Assembly (NCBI RefSeq): GCF_036924745.1
Contig: NZ_JAZHSD010000001.1
Coordinates: forward strand, 434,001 to 498,000
Direction: 5' to 3'
DNA: 64,000 nucleotides
From: Bradyrhizobium sp. AZCC 1693
GTDB lineage: Bacteria; Pseudomonadota; Alphaproteobacteria; Rhizobiales; Xanthobacteraceae
Of this stretch, positions 23,765 to 33,629 are shown in pieces. The translations under genes and the position numbers were made by a program. The first letter of the stretch is position 1. Every line of letters begins with the position of its first letter. The notes under the pieces were generated by a model. That model did not search any database. It was not told the origin of the DNA and was given only the letters and a program-made list of their open reading frames with translations.

Positions 23765-24325
23765 CTACTTGATCTTCTCATACGCCGCGCCGAAATCGGC
23801 CAGCGGCATCGGAATCGTGATCGTCTCCTTGGCCAGATTCTGGAACGACACCATCAACTGCTTGCCGGATTTCAACGCGGCCAGCACGTCGGGCGAAATC
23901 TGGAGGTTGGCGTAGCAGCCGCGGGCTTCGCAGGTCTGGATCTGCAGGTCGGATGTCTTGCCCTCGTCGACCTGGAATTTGGCACCAGCCGGCAGGTTGA
24001 GCCCGAGCGGCAATTGAACGAGCGCGATCGGCGCGCGGGTCTCGGCTGATACCCGGATATTGATCAGGACGATCAACTGGCCGGTCTTGGTCAGAACCGC
24101 GCTCTGCTCGATCGCGCATTCGAGCGGCGCGCCGCGGCTTGCGCTGCTGCACCGTGCAACCCAGCCGGGAGGTGCGGCAGTATTCGCGCTTTCGGCGGCA
24201 GGTGCCGGTGTTGCCTGCACCACGGGCGTGGCGTTGTTCTTGGCTTTGGGCGCCTGGGCGTGGCTATGGTCGCACAAACCCGATATCGCTGCGGCGGCGA
24301 TCGCAAATTTTACTAAAACTTTCAC
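23765..24325 (-). CDS. IalB-family secreted protein
   Basis: A 186-aa exported protein of the invasion-associated locus B (IalB) family. MKVLVKFAIAAAAISGLCDHSHA is a signal peptide, followed by an Ala/Pro/Thr linker. The folded domain begins at APPGWVARCSS and shows the family features LECAIEQSAVLTKTGQLIVLINIRV, ALVQLPLGLNLPAG and the CEARGCYANLQISPDVLAALKSG block, with paired cysteines likely forming disulfides. IalB proteins are widespread in rhizobia and brucellae as periplasmic or outer-membrane-associated proteins of unclear molecular role. It lies downstream of the RND pump genes on the same strand, 57 nt after the pump stop. Confidence 0.88.
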   Translation of the reverse strand: MKVLVKFAIAAAAISGLCDHSHAQAPKAKNNATPVVQATPAPAAESANTAAPPGWVARCSSASRGAPLECAIEQSAVLTKTGQLIVLINIRVSAETRAPIALVQLPLGLNLPAGAKFQVDEGKTSDLQIQTCEARGCYANLQISPDVLAALKSGKQLMVSFQNLAKETITIPMPLADFGAAYEKIK

Positions 24326-24382
24326 TGAACCGGCTCCGAAATAAACTACCTTCGGATGTGTCGGTTCCAGTGCAAAGTCAAG

Positions 24383-27300
24383 TCATTCCGCCGCTTGCTT
24401 GACCGAGGCTCGCCCGCCCGGATGCGCCTCATGATCGGGATCGGCCGGCCGGCCCCAGCGCGCGAACGCGTTCGAGAGCCTGTCGAGATAGAGATAGACC
24501 ACCGGCGTCGTAAACAGCGTCAGCGCCTGGCTGACGATCAGGCCGCCGACCATGGCATAGCCGAGCGGCTGGCGGATTTCCGATCCGGTCCCGCTGCCGA
24601 GCATCAGCGGCACGCCGCCGAGCAGCGCCGCCATGGTCGTCATCATGATCGGGCGGAAGCGCAATAGCGCCGCCTTGCGGATCGCGGCTTCGGGCTCGAG
24701 CTCTTCGTCGCGCTCGGCCGTGATCGCTAAGTCCACCATCATGATGCCGTTCTTCTTCACGATGCCGATCAAAAGCACGATGCCGATCAGTGCGATCAGG
24801 CTGAAGTCGAATCCGAACAGCATCAGGATAGCGAGTGCGCCGACGCCGGCGGACGGCAGCGTGGACAGGATCGTGATCGGGTGGATGTAGCTTTCGTAGA
24901 GGATGCCGAGGATCAGATACACCACGACGAGGGCTGCAAGGATCAACAGCGGCACCGTGCCGAGCGACTGCTGGAACGCCTGCGCGGTGCCCTGGAAGCT
25001 CGAATTAAGCGTCGCCGGCGCGCCGAGCTCGACCATCGCCTTCTGCACCGCGTCGGTGGCCTGTCCCAGCGCCACGCCCTGCGCGAGGTTGAAGCTGATC
25101 GTGATCGCCGGAAATTGGCCCTGATGGCTGATCGACAGCGGCCGCACCGGCACACTGGTCCAGGTGGCAAAGGTCGACAGCGGCACCTGGTCGCCGGTGC
25201 TGGGCGATTTGACGTAGATCTTGTTCAGCGTGTCAAGGCTGCCCTGCAGCTCCGGCAGCACCTCGAGCACCACCTTGTAGGTGTTGAGCTGGGTAAAATA
25301 CTGCGTCACCTGGCGCTGGCCGAACGCGTCATAGAGCGTATCGTCGATCAGTTGCGGCTGGATGCCGTAGCGCGAGGCGGTGTCGCGGTTGATCTTGAGC
25401 TCCAGCGTGGTGCCGTTGGTCTGCTGGTCGGTGGCGACATCGCGAAGCTCCTGCAGCGTCTGCATCTTCGCCAGGATCTTCGGCGCCCATTCGTTGAGCT
25501 CGGCAAGGTCGGCGTCCTGCAGCGTGAACTCGAACTGGGTTCGCGTCGGCCGGCCGCCGAGCCGCACGTCCTGCGCCGCCTGCATATAGAGGCGGGCGCC
25601 CTCGATCTTCTCCAGCTGGGGACGCAGGCGGGCGATGATCTGTTGCGCGGTCGCCTTGCGTTCGTCGCGCGGCTTCAGCGTGATGAACAGATTGCCGTTG
25701 TTGCCGGCGCGTCCGCTGCCGCCGATCACCATCGCGACCGAGGCCACATCCGGGTCGGCCTGCACGATCTTGCCGAGTTCTTCCTGGTGCCGCTTCATGT
25801 CGGCAAAGGAAATGTCCTGGCTGGCCTCCGAGGTGGCCGTGATCAGGCCGTTATCCTGCTGCGGAAAGAAGCCCTTCGGGATGATGACGAAGAGGTAGAC
25901 CGACAGTCCCAGCGTGGCGAAGAAGATCATCAGTGTCGTGAGCTTCCAGCGCAGCGCGAGATCGAGGCCGCGTTCATAGGCGTGCAGCATCGCATCGAAA
26001 CCGCGTTCGCTCCATTGGTAGAACCGGCCATGCCTGGTCTCGCCATGCGCGCGCAGGAAGCGCGAGGCCATCATCGGCGTCAACGTCAGCGACACGATCA
26101 TCGAGACGAAGATGGTCATCGCCAGCGTCACGGCGAATTCGCGGAACAGCCGCCCGATGATACCGCCCATCAACAACAGCGGGATCAGCACCGCGACCAG
26201 CGAGATACTGATCGACACGATGGTAAAGCCGATTTCGCTGGCGCCCTTGAAGGCGGCGGCCATCGGCCTCTCGCCTTCCTCGATATGGCGCGTGATGTTT
26301 TCCAGCATCACGATGGCGTCGTCGACCACGAAGCCGACGGCGATGGTGAGCGCCATCAGCGAGAGATTGTCGAGCGTGTAGCCGAATACCCACATCAGCG
26401 CGCAGGCGCCGAGCAGCGCCAGCGGCACGGTCACCGTCGGGATCACGGTCGCCCAGAAACTGCGCAGGAAGATGAAGATCACCATGACGACCAGCGCGAT
26501 GGTCAAGAGCAGGGTGAATTGCACATCCTCCACTGCGGCGCGGATGGTCTGGGTGCGGTCGCTGATAACCTCGATCTTGATCGCCGGCGGGATCGCCGCC
26601 ACCAGCCGCGGCAGCGTCGCCTTGATCTTGTCGACGGTCTCGATGACGTTGGCGCCGGGCTGCTTGAATATCACCAGGAACACGCCGCGCTTGCCATTGG
26701 CCCAGGCCGCCTGCTTGGCGTCTTCCGGGCCGGTGACGGCCTGGCCGATATCGCGGATCCGCAACGGGCCGCCGTTGCGGTAGGCAATGATGACGTCGTT
26801 CCAGTCCTTGGAATCCGGCAACTGGTCGTTGGCGTAAATGGTGTAGGAGCGGCGCTCGCCGTCGATATTGCCCTTCGGGCTGTCGACGGTCGTGATCGCG
26901 ATCTGGCTGCGCACATCTTCGAGCGACAGGCCCTTGGCGACGAGTTTCGCCGGGTCGATCTGGATACGGATCGCGGGCTTCTGCTGCCCGCCGATGATGA
27001 CCTGGGCGACGCCTGAGATCTGGCTGATCTGCTGCGCAAGCTGGGCGTCGACGGCGTCGCTGACCGTGGTCAGCGGCAGCGTGTCCGATGTCGCCGATAA
27101 CAGCAGGATCGGCGAGTCCGCCGGGTTGACCTTGCGATAGATCGGGGGCGAGGGGAGGTTTTTCGGCAACTGTCCGCTTGCGGCGTTGATTGCAGACTGC
27201 ACGTCATTGGCGGCGGCGTCGATCGAGCGGTTGAGATCGAACTGGATATTGATCGCCGCGGTGCCGAGGTAGCTGGTCGAGGTCATCTGCGCGACGCCCG

Positions 27301-27529
27301 GAATTTGCGCGAACTGGCGTTCCAGCGGTTGCGCAACCGACGATGCCATGGTTTCCGGACTGCCGCCGGGCAGGGATGCCGTGACCTGGATGGTCGGAAA
27401 GTCGACTTGCGGCAGCGGCGCGACAGGCAGCAGAGGATAGGCGACAAGGCCGACGAACAGGAAGCCGGCCATCATCAGCGACGTGCCGATCGGGTAGCGA
27501 ATGAAGGGAGCGGAGATTCCCTGGCTCAT
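24383..27529 (-). CDS. RND efflux pump inner-membrane permease (HAE-1)
   Basis: A 1048-aa resistance-nodulation-division permease with the expected 12-helix plan: one N-terminal membrane helix, a large periplasmic porter domain, six helices, a second periplasmic domain and six more helices. Visible motifs are PLLPVAPLPQVDFPTIQV at the start, the proton-relay Asp pair in helix 4 (VGFVVDDAIVMLENI) and GIVKKNGIMMVDLA in the C-terminal half. It exports hydrophobic drugs or metabolites using the proton gradient. It closely follows MdtB/MdtC-type pumps in general form; only one permease is present here. It overlaps the adaptor gene by 4 nt (ATGA), and no outer-membrane TolC-like gene is in the window. 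Confidence 0.95.
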   Translation of the reverse strand: MSQGISAPFIRYPIGTSLMMAGFLFVGLVAYPLLPVAPLPQVDFPTIQVTASLPGGSPETMASSVAQPLERQFAQIPGVAQMTSTSYLGTAAINIQFDLNRSIDAAANDVQSAINAASGQLPKNLPSPPIYRKVNPADSPILLLSATSDTLPLTTVSDAVDAQLAQQISQISGVAQVIIGGQQKPAIRIQIDPAKLVAKGLSLEDVRSQIAITTVDSPKGNIDGERRSYTIYANDQLPDSKDWNDVIIAYRNGGPLRIRDIGQAVTGPEDAKQAAWANGKRGVFLVIFKQPGANVIETVDKIKATLPRLVAAIPPAIKIEVISDRTQTIRAAVEDVQFTLLLTIALVVMVIFIFLRSFWATVIPTVTVPLALLGACALMWVFGYTLDNLSLMALTIAVGFVVDDAIVMLENITRHIEEGERPMAAAFKGASEIGFTIVSISISLVAVLIPLLLMGGIIGRLFREFAVTLAMTIFVSMIVSLTLTPMMASRFLRAHGETRHGRFYQWSERGFDAMLHAYERGLDLALRWKLTTLMIFFATLGLSVYLFVIIPKGFFPQQDNGLITATSEASQDISFADMKRHQEELGKIVQADPDVASVAMVIGGSGRAGNNGNLFITLKPRDERKATAQQIIARLRPQLEKIEGARLYMQAAQDVRLGGRPTRTQFEFTLQDADLAELNEWAPKILAKMQTLQELRDVATDQQTNGTTLELKINRDTASRYGIQPQLIDDTLYDAFGQRQVTQYFTQLNTYKVVLEVLPELQGSLDTLNKIYVKSPSTGDQVPLSTFATWTSVPVRPLSISHQGQFPAITISFNLAQGVALGQATDAVQKAMVELGAPATLNSSFQGTAQAFQQSLGTVPLLILAALVVVYLILGILYESYIHPITILSTLPSAGVGALAILMLFGFDFSLIALIGIVLLIGIVKKNGIMMVDLAITAERDEELEPEAAIRKAALLRFRPIMMTTMAALLGGVPLMLGSGTGSEIRQPLGYAMVGGLIVSQALTLFTTPVVYLYLDRLSNAFARWGRPADPDHEAHPGGRASVKQAAE

Positions 27530-28698
27530 TCGCTGGTCGTCCTGGCCTGAGCCTGATCCGAACTGGCGACCGCCGTCGTCACCAGCGTGCCCGGCTGAAC
27601 CTTAAACTGGCCCGCCGTGATCACCTGCTCGCCGGGCGCCAGCCCTTCGTCGACCACGGAACGGCCGTCGATCGCGCGCGTCACGCTGATCTTGCGGAGT
27701 TCAGCCTTGTTCTCCTTGTTGACCGTGTAGGCATAAAGGCCATTGGCGCCATGCTGAACGGCATCGTCGGGGATTACGGTTGCGTCCTTCAGCGTTGCGA
27801 TCAGCAGCCGGGTTGAAACCGACTGGCCCGGCCACAGCGCATGATCCTTGTTGTCGAACACGGCCTTGAGCCTGACGGTGCCGCTCGACGTGTCGACCTG
27901 GTTGTTGATCAGCGAAAGCGTGCCGGTCGAAAGCATCCGCTTGCCGTCGGTGGAGAGCGCGATCGTCTTGGGAGAGCCGGCGGCGAGCGCGGTCTTGATA
28001 TCCGGCAACTGGTCTTCCGGCGCGGTGAAGATCACCGCGATCGGCTCGATCTGGGCGATGGTCACGATGCCGGTCTGCGATGCGGCATTGACGATATTGC
28101 CGACATCGACCTGCCGGAGCCCGACGATACCGGAGATCGGCGCCCTGACGGTGGCGTAATCGAGCTGGGTCTGCGCGTTCTCGATCGCCGCCGTGTCGGC
28201 CTGGATCTGCGCCGTGAGCTGCGCGACGGTCGAGCGCTGCGTATCGGTCTGTTGCCGGGTGGCGAATTCGCCGAGCTTGGTAAAGCGCTGCAGGTCGAGA
28301 CTGGCGTTGGCAAGGTTGGCTTCGTCCTGGGCCTTCTTGGCCTTGGCCTGGTCGAGCGCGGCCTGGAACGGCCGCGGATCGATCTCGACCAACGTATCGC
28401 CCTCCTTGACGAACTGGCCCTCCTGAAACGCGATCCGGTTGATCTGACCGTCGACGCGGGTGCGGACCACCACGGTGTTGAAACCTTGCACGGTGCCGAG
28501 GCCGGTCTGGTAGACCGGAAAATCGGCCTGTTCGACCGCCGTAATTCGCACGGGGACGGCGGCTCGGGCAGGCACGCGCTTCCGAGCGTCAGCCTGCGCC
28601 GGATGGCTCTGCAATCGCTGCCAGCCCGAATAACCCAGCCCGGCGATTGCTACGATCAGCAAAGCCCAACGAATGGTGCGTGACTTCGACATGGACAT
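27526..28698 (-). CDS. RND efflux periplasmic adaptor (MdtA-like)
   Basis: A 390-aa membrane fusion protein. One N-terminal membrane anchor (TIRWALLIVAIAGLGYSG) precedes the barrel and lipoyl parts (VRITAVEQADFPVYQTGLGTVQGFNTVVVRTRVDGQI), a coiled-coil hairpin (AKKAQDEANLANASLDLQRF to NAQTQLDYATV), and the closing RAPISGIVGLRQVDVGNIV lipoyl half. The C-terminal barrel contains VIPDDAVQHGANGLYAYTV. It links the permease to an outer-membrane channel. Two in-frame ATGs (28698, 28692) are possible starts, without a strong Shine-Dalgarno. It is the first gene of the two-gene pump operon. Confidence 0.93.
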   Translation of the reverse strand: MSMSKSRTIRWALLIVAIAGLGYSGWQRLQSHPAQADARKRVPARAAVPVRITAVEQADFPVYQTGLGTVQGFNTVVVRTRVDGQINRIAFQEGQFVKEGDTLVEIDPRPFQAALDQAKAKKAQDEANLANASLDLQRFTKLGEFATRQQTDTQRSTVAQLTAQIQADTAAIENAQTQLDYATVRAPISGIVGLRQVDVGNIVNAASQTGIVTIAQIEPIAVIFTAPEDQLPDIKTALAAGSPKTIALSTDGKRMLSTGTLSLINNQVDTSSGTVRLKAVFDNKDHALWPGQSVSTRLLIATLKDATVIPDDAVQHGANGLYAYTVNKENKAELRKISVTRAIDGRSVVDEGLAPGEQVITAGQFKVQPGTLVTTAVASSDQAQARTTSE

Positions 28699-28735
28699 AG
28701 CGGCTCAAGGCTCGAAGGAAATTCCCAGCATTGCC

Positions 28736-28767
28736 GATATAATGTCCGCCCACTTGCCCTGTACAAA
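28736..28767 (-). promoter_or_regulatory. weak candidate promoter with TGTACAAA motif
   Basis: Reading the minus strand, TTGTAC (28766-28761) and TATATC (28741-28736) lie 19 nt apart, 38 nt before the adaptor start. The -35 box is part of TGTACAAA (28760-28767), a motif shared with the TetR palindrome at 9338 and with 12068. Weak match, wide spacing. Confidence 0.3.
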
Positions 28768-28952
28768 CACTAAGGCTTGAGAATCCTAAACAATTGGAAA
28801 GGTTTGAAACCGCCGTCGGGCGGCGTCCTGCGCCAGCGCCAAATGGCCCGCGATCGCTCGCGATCTCTGGCCTGTCTTTCGAGCAGGGTTGAATGCGGGA
28901 TCGATGTCGTCCATATCGCGCGCGTCAAGCGGTAAACGATCGGGGGTGCAGG

Positions 28953-29192
28953 ATGGACGAACTGAATGGGCGCATAATGGCGTGCCAGATTCTGATCACG
29001 GGATTGATTGCGCGCGTCGCGAACGATTCGCCCGACCCGTTGCGCTTCCTCACCGACTTTCGCGATGAGATCAAAGCCGTGGTGAAGGGCGTCAACATAT
29101 CAGGCATGGACAACACCGATCGCGTCCGCCAGGTCGCGCAATCGACGGTCGATGAATTGTTTTCGCTGATGAAGCCGCCGAGCACGGACTGA
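28953..29192 (+). CDS. small conserved hypothetical protein
   Basis: A 79-aa soluble protein beginning MDELNGRIMACQILITGLIARVAN, with a C-terminal helix that ends in DELFSLMKPPSTD. It is predicted mostly helical with no membrane segment, cysteine pair or known motif. The start at 28953 is preceded by a G-rich GGGGGTGCAGG element. Short proteins of this style (MDELNGR..., RDPLRFLTDFRDE) are, as far as I recall, common in Bradyrhizobium and lack a function. It stands alone between the efflux promoter and the iron operon promoter. Confidence 0.65.
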   Translation: MDELNGRIMACQILITGLIARVANDSPDPLRFLTDFRDEIKAVVKGVNISGMDNTDRVRQVAQSTVDELFSLMKPPSTD

Positions 29193-29249
29193 TGGTCGTA
29201 AAGGCGATGATGCAACTAATGCCTGATTTTACGGCGTTTCCTGCATCTC

Positions 29250-29326
29250 TTTAGAACGTTTACAAAGTAGTTTTAGAACCTTTCAAACGGCGATTTAGAA
29301 TCATTGTGATTTAGAATCATTGTGAT
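29250..29326. promoter_or_regulatory. array of four ICE-like (Irr) sites
   Basis: Four copies of TTTAGAA start at 29250, 29272, 29294 and 29310, spaced 22, 22 and 16 bp. Each is followed by a 3-nt spacer and a partial TTCTAAA-like right arm (TTACAAA, TTCAAAC, TTGTGAT, TTGTGAT). The last two copies are a perfect 16-bp tandem repeat (29292-29307 and 29308-29323). The iron-control element bound by Irr in Bradyrhizobium has the form TTTAGAA-N3-TTCTAAA, so Irr control of the downstream iron-uptake operon is likely. Confidence 0.65.
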
Positions 29327-29452
29327 CTGGATGGATTCAACCGGACTGTTGCCCCAATCGCGTTGACCCCAAAATTTCCGATCGGTACTGACCGCGCGGG
29401 ACTATTCGCCGCATGTCGATTTGCCGCGAATTAAAACGATCAGGGGCACGTA

Positions 29453-31960
29453 ATGAATTTTGCAAAGGCACCGAGGTCGCTTCGTTTTGAAGCGGCGGTC
29501 AACTCGCTCGGTCAAACGGTTGAAAACAATTCCGGCAAGAAGGTTTCCGCCGTTGCGGGCCTCATTGCGGTGGCGTCGTTTTCCGGCGCTGAAGCGCAGC
29601 AATCCAACCTCCCGCCGGTGACGGTCGATGCCCCGGTCGCTCGCCCGCGTCCTGCTGCGTCAAAACCTTCGCCGGACCAGCTCAGCGCCCGCAGCGCGCT
29701 GCGTCGCGCCGCCCGCCGCGCACAGCCGGCGCAGGTCGCCCCCGTGCCGTTCCCGAATGCGGGGAGCCTGGCGGCGGATCGCAATCCCTATGCGGATGCC
29801 GCCGCGCCCTACAAGGTCGATCGCGTGCAGGCCTCCGGCAAGTTTCCGGAGCCGCTGCTGAACACGCCGAAAACCATCACGGTGCTCAGCAAGGAAGTGT
29901 TGGCGGATCAGAACTCCACCACGCTGAAGTCGGCCGTTCTGAATACGGCTGGCGTGACGCTCGGCACCGGCGAGGGCGGCAATGCCTTCGGCGATCGCTT
30001 CTTCATCCGCGGCTTCGATGCCCGCAACGACGTTTTCCTCGATGGTATGCGCGACGCCGGCGTCAGCGTCCGCGAGAACTTCTTTACCGAGCAGGTTGAG
30101 ATCTTGCGTGGACCTGCCTCGTCTTTTGCCGGACGCGGCACCACCGGCGGCGCGATCAACATTGTGACCAAGCAGGCGTCGACCGAGAAAAGCTTCTATA
30201 ATATGGACACCACGTTCGGCACTGACCACACCAAGCGGGTCGTGCTCGACGTCAACCAGGTGATCAGCCCGACGCTTGCGGTGCGCGCGGGTGGCCTGTT
30301 CCAGGATGCCGGCGTCGCCGGCCGCGACTACATCAAGGACGACCGTGACGGCGGATTTATCGCGGCGAAGTGGACACCGCTCGATACTGTCAAATTGTAC
30401 GCGAACTACATTCACACCAATCTGCATGGCTTGCCCGATTTCGGTGTGCCCTATTACCGGCCCGGGGCGCCACAGCCCAACAACCGGTTCACCAACACGT
30501 CGGGCGGTCCGTACCCGGACTTCGGCGTCAACCGCAACAATTTCTACGGCCTCGTCAATCGCGACTATTACAGCATCAAGCAGGACATCGGAACCTTTGG
30601 CGGCGAGGTCGCGATCACCCCGGATTTGACGTTGAGCAACAAGAGCAGGGTACAGCGCTCGGTGCTTGACTACATCGGAACGCTTCCGGAAGGGCCGAAC
30701 ACCACCACAAACACGATCAACCTCAATCCGCAAAGCCGCTATCAGGTCACCGAAAATATCGCCAACCAGACCGAGGCGACGTACAAGTTCGGTTTAGCCG
30801 GATGGAAGCATACCGCGCTCGGCGGCGTGGAAGTCTCGCGCGAGATCGCGAGCATTGACAAGTATGCCAACCTCAGTTCGGAACAACTGGGTGGAACCGC
30901 CCTCGGATCGATACCCAACGCCAGCATTTATGCGCCCCAGTACACGTTTGCGAATGTCGGCATCAACCCGACCTGGGCCGGCCTGCCGACCAAGGTCGCG
31001 ATCGACACCAAGAGCGTCTATCTGCTCGACACCGCCAACTACAACGATTTCGTCATCCTCAACGGCGGCGTTCGCCTCGACGATTATCACATCAAGGTTA
31101 GCGGGTTCAGCACGGCGAGCGTGTTCGGCGCGCAGGACCAGCGTTACAGTCTGCCGAATTTCAACCTCGGCATGGTCCTCAAACCGCTGCCGATCGCGAG
31201 CATCTACACGGCCTACGCGACATCCTCGAATCCGGTCGGCGCCGAATTCGACGGCACCAGCGTGCAATATGGCGGACTGGCACCGTCATTGAACGGCAAC
31301 CCCAACCAAATTTTCGGGCCTGAAAAGAACAAGGCGGTCGAGGTCGGCACCAAATGGGAGTTGTTCGACCGGCATTTGCTGCTGACCGCGGCGCTGTTCC
31401 AGACCGAGAAGGAAAATGCGCGCGAGTCGCGAAATACCACGGTGAATGGGCAGACGGTGTCTCTTATCACCGCCGGCGCGGCCTATAAGATCCAGGGCAT
31501 CGATCTCGGCGTCGGTGGCAAGATCACGGACAAGTGGAGCGTGTTCGGCGGACTTGTGCTGATGAAATCGGAGGTGACGAAGTCGCTCGTACCTTCGCCG
31601 CAACCGCTGATCTATCCGACCAATGTCGGTTTGAAGCTGGCCAACGTCGCGCACCAATCGTTCAGCATGTTGAGCAAATACCAGCTCACCGATGTCTGGG
31701 AGATCGGCGGCCAGGCGGTGTACCGGTCCAAGATGTATGGCGGCACCTTCCTCGCCGCCAACCAGGGCACGCAACTGCCGAGCTATTGGCGCTTCGATAC
31801 GTTCGTGGAAGCCAAGGTCAACAAAAACTGGACCGCAAAGCTGTTCGTCGCCAACATCACCAACAAGCTCTACTACGACGCGTTGTACCAAAGCGCGACC
31901 CCGTTCGTGTTCGTGGCGCCGGGCCGTAGCGTGAGCATGGTGCTTTCGGCACGGTTCTAG
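29453..31960 (+). CDS. TonB-dependent siderophore receptor
   Basis: An 835-aa outer-membrane receptor. An unusually long N-terminal leader (about 50 residues, ending near FSGAEAQ) is followed by a TonB-box-like NLPPVTVDAPV and a Pro/Ala/Arg-rich linker. The plug domain (about 125-265) has TPKTITVLSKEVLADQN, FFIRGFDARNDVFLDG, EQVEILRGPASSFAGRGTTGGAINIVTK. The remainder is the 22-strand barrel ending in the aromatic GRSVSMVLSARF. The plug pattern and adjacent PiuC-type gene resemble the E. coli Fiu/YbiX and Pseudomonas PiuA/PiuC pairs, which take up catecholate siderophores. It probably imports a ferric siderophore under Irr control. It leads a five-gene operon with its own ExbB-ExbD-TonB. Confidence 0.93.
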   Translation: MNFAKAPRSLRFEAAVNSLGQTVENNSGKKVSAVAGLIAVASFSGAEAQQSNLPPVTVDAPVARPRPAASKPSPDQLSARSALRRAARRAQPAQVAPVPFPNAGSLAADRNPYADAAAPYKVDRVQASGKFPEPLLNTPKTITVLSKEVLADQNSTTLKSAVLNTAGVTLGTGEGGNAFGDRFFIRGFDARNDVFLDGMRDAGVSVRENFFTEQVEILRGPASSFAGRGTTGGAINIVTKQASTEKSFYNMDTTFGTDHTKRVVLDVNQVISPTLAVRAGGLFQDAGVAGRDYIKDDRDGGFIAAKWTPLDTVKLYANYIHTNLHGLPDFGVPYYRPGAPQPNNRFTNTSGGPYPDFGVNRNNFYGLVNRDYYSIKQDIGTFGGEVAITPDLTLSNKSRVQRSVLDYIGTLPEGPNTTTNTINLNPQSRYQVTENIANQTEATYKFGLAGWKHTALGGVEVSREIASIDKYANLSSEQLGGTALGSIPNASIYAPQYTFANVGINPTWAGLPTKVAIDTKSVYLLDTANYNDFVILNGGVRLDDYHIKVSGFSTASVFGAQDQRYSLPNFNLGMVLKPLPIASIYTAYATSSNPVGAEFDGTSVQYGGLAPSLNGNPNQIFGPEKNKAVEVGTKWELFDRHLLLTAALFQTEKENARESRNTTVNGQTVSLITAGAAYKIQGIDLGVGGKITDKWSVFGGLVLMKSEVTKSLVPSPQPLIYPTNVGLKLANVAHQSFSMLSKYQLTDVWEIGGQAVYRSKMYGGTFLAANQGTQLPSYWRFDTFVEAKVNKNWTAKLFVANITNKLYYDALYQSATPFVFVAPGRSVSMVLSARF

Positions 31961-31983
31961 ATTAATTCAGGGGATGTAGTGGT

Positions 31984-32673
31984 ATGCTGATCTGCGTCCC
32001 CGAGGTGCTGAGCAAGGATGATGTGGCGGATTTCCGCCGCATCATGGACGCCTCCGCCTGGGAGGACGGCCGCTCCACCGCCGGCGCGCAATCCGCACTG
32101 GTGAAGAAGAACGAGCAGCTTCCGCCGGACAGCGAGGTCGCGCGCGCGCTCGGCAATCGCGTGCTTTCGGCATTGACGGCCAGTCCGCGGTTCATCTCGG
32201 CGGCGATCCCGCTGCAGATCTTCCCGCCGCTATTTAATCGTTACGTGGCCTCCGGCGGGCACCATTTCGGCCTCCATGTCGACAACGGGGTGAGGGGAGA
32301 TCGTCTCACCGGCCAGCGGATCCGGACCGACCTGTCGGTGACGCTGTTTCTGTCGGAGCCGGACGAGTATGACGGGGGCGAGCTGGTGGTCGAGGATCTC
32401 TATGGTTCCCACGAAATCAAGCTCGCGGCCGGGGACCTCGTGCTTTATCCTGCGTCTAGTTTGCATCTGGTCACGCCGGTCACACGAGGTATGCGTGTGG
32501 CATCTTTTTTCTGGCTGCAGAGCATGGTACGGGATGCACACGCCCGTAGCCTGATCTTCGATCTCGACACCTCGATCCAGGCCCTTGTGGAGCGGCTGGG
32601 GCGAGACGACCCTGAAACGGTCAAATTGACCGGTATCTATCACAACCTGATCCGCTACTGGGCCGAAGTATGA
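31984..32673 (+). CDS. piuC: PKHD-type Fe(II)/2-oxoglutarate hydroxylase PiuC
   Basis: A 229-aa dioxygenase of the PKHD-type hydroxylase family (YbiX/PiuC). The iron triad is clear: His98 and Asp100 in FGLHVDNGV, and His161 in [12 protein letters not shown], with Arg171 (GMRVAS) as the expected 2-oxoglutarate ligand. The cores [11 protein letters not shown] and [22 protein letters not shown] are family-typical. Its role next to catecholate receptors is thought to be in processing or release of siderophore-bound iron, but the substrate is unsettled in the literature I know. A GGGGA ribosome-binding site precedes the ATG. It starts 23 nt after the receptor gene and overlaps exbB by 4 nt. Confidence 0.9.
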   Translation: MLICVPEVLSKDDVADFRRIMDASAWEDGRSTAGAQSALVKKNEQLPPDSEVARALGNRVLSALTASPRFISAAIPLQIFPPLFNRYVASGGHHFGLHVDNGVRGDRLTGQRIRTDLSVTLFLSEPDEYDGGELVVEDLYGSHEIKLAAGDLVLYPASSLHLVTPVTRGMRVASFFWLQSMVRDAHARSLIFDLDTSIQALVERLGRDDPETVKLTGIYHNLIRYWAEV

Positions 32674-33626
32674 AGAACATGTCTCTTTCTCGCGTGACGA
32701 CATTTGCGGTGATCTCGGCGCTGGCGATGCTGTCGCTGGCGGGGCCGTCGTCGGCCCAGCAGGGCACGACCCCTGCGGCGCCGACCGCACCTGTGGCCCA
32801 GCAGGCGCCCGCCGTATCGCAGTTGCCCGTTGCCCCGGCGGCGCAGTCGGCTCAGCCTGCCGCGCCTTCCGATGCGGCGGCGACGCCGGCCGAACGTGAA
32901 GGAAAGCCTCTGAAGGCCACGGCCGCCGAACTCAAGGAATTGTCGCCTTGGTCGATGTTCAAGTCGGCCGACGTACTGGTCAAGGCGGTGATGCTCGGCC
33001 TCGCCTTTGCTTCGCTCGTGACCTGGACCATCTTCATCGCCAAGATGCTCGAACTGACCGTGGTTCAGCGCAAGCTGCGCTCGGCGCTGGCCAAGATCGC
33101 CGACGCGCGGTCGCTGGCGGAAGCGCAATTCGCGCTCGGCGCCAAGGGCAGTGTGCTGGCGTCCTTCCTTGCGGCGGCGATGCGCGAGGCGCGGCTATCG
33201 GCGGGCATCTCCAGCGACGCGGGCATCAAGGAGCGCGCCGCTTCGAGCTTTGCGGAAATCGTGCGCGCCGAGGCGCGGCGGATCCGGCTCGGCATGGGCC
33301 TGTTGGCGACCATCGGCGCGACGTCGCCCTTTGTCGGACTGTTCGGCACCGTCTGGGGCATCATGAACAGTTTTATCGGCATTTCGAAATCGCAGACCAC
33401 GAACCTTGCCGTGGTGGCGCCCGGCATCGCCGAAGCGCTGCTTGCCACCGCGATCGGTCTCGTTGCCGCGATCCCGGCCGTCATCATCTACAATCACTTT
33501 GCGCGCGTCACCAAAGGCTACCTCGAACTGGTCAGCCGTGCATCGGGTGCCGCGGGACGGCTGCTGTCGCGCGATCTCGACCGTACCCATGTCAGCGGCT
33601 CGCATTCCCGCACGGCGGCGGAGTAG
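32670..33626 (+). CDS. exbB: ExbB-type TonB-system motor protein
   Basis: A 318-aa inner-membrane proton-channel subunit of the TonB complex. A cleavable-looking N-terminus and a long Ala/Pro/Gln-rich periplasmic segment (about residues 28-75) precede three membrane helices (about 108-132, 205-235 and 248-278). The core contains [30 protein letters not shown] and [22 protein letters not shown], the ExbB/TolQ signature. It powers transport by the receptor encoded upstream. It is translationally coupled to piuC (ATGA overlap), and exbD follows after 3 nt. The N-terminal extension is common in rhizobial ExbB. Confidence 0.93.
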   Translation: MKNMSLSRVTTFAVISALAMLSLAGPSSAQQGTTPAAPTAPVAQQAPAVSQLPVAPAAQSAQPAAPSDAAATPAEREGKPLKATAAELKELSPWSMFKSADVLVKAVMLGLAFASLVTWTIFIAKMLELTVVQRKLRSALAKIADARSLAEAQFALGAKGSVLASFLAAAMREARLSAGISSDAGIKERAASSFAEIVRAEARRIRLGMGLLATIGATSPFVGLFGTVWGIMNSFIGISKSQTTNLAVVAPGIAEALLATAIGLVAAIPAVIIYNHFARVTKGYLELVSRASGAAGRLLSRDLDRTHVSGSHSRTAAE

Positions 33627-33629
33627 GCG

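Noticed and set aside
24881..27016. Plus-strand open frame of over 700 codons opposite the RND permease
   Set aside because: His/Asp/Arg-rich low-complexity translation typical of antisense frames; the minus strand has a complete RND protein.
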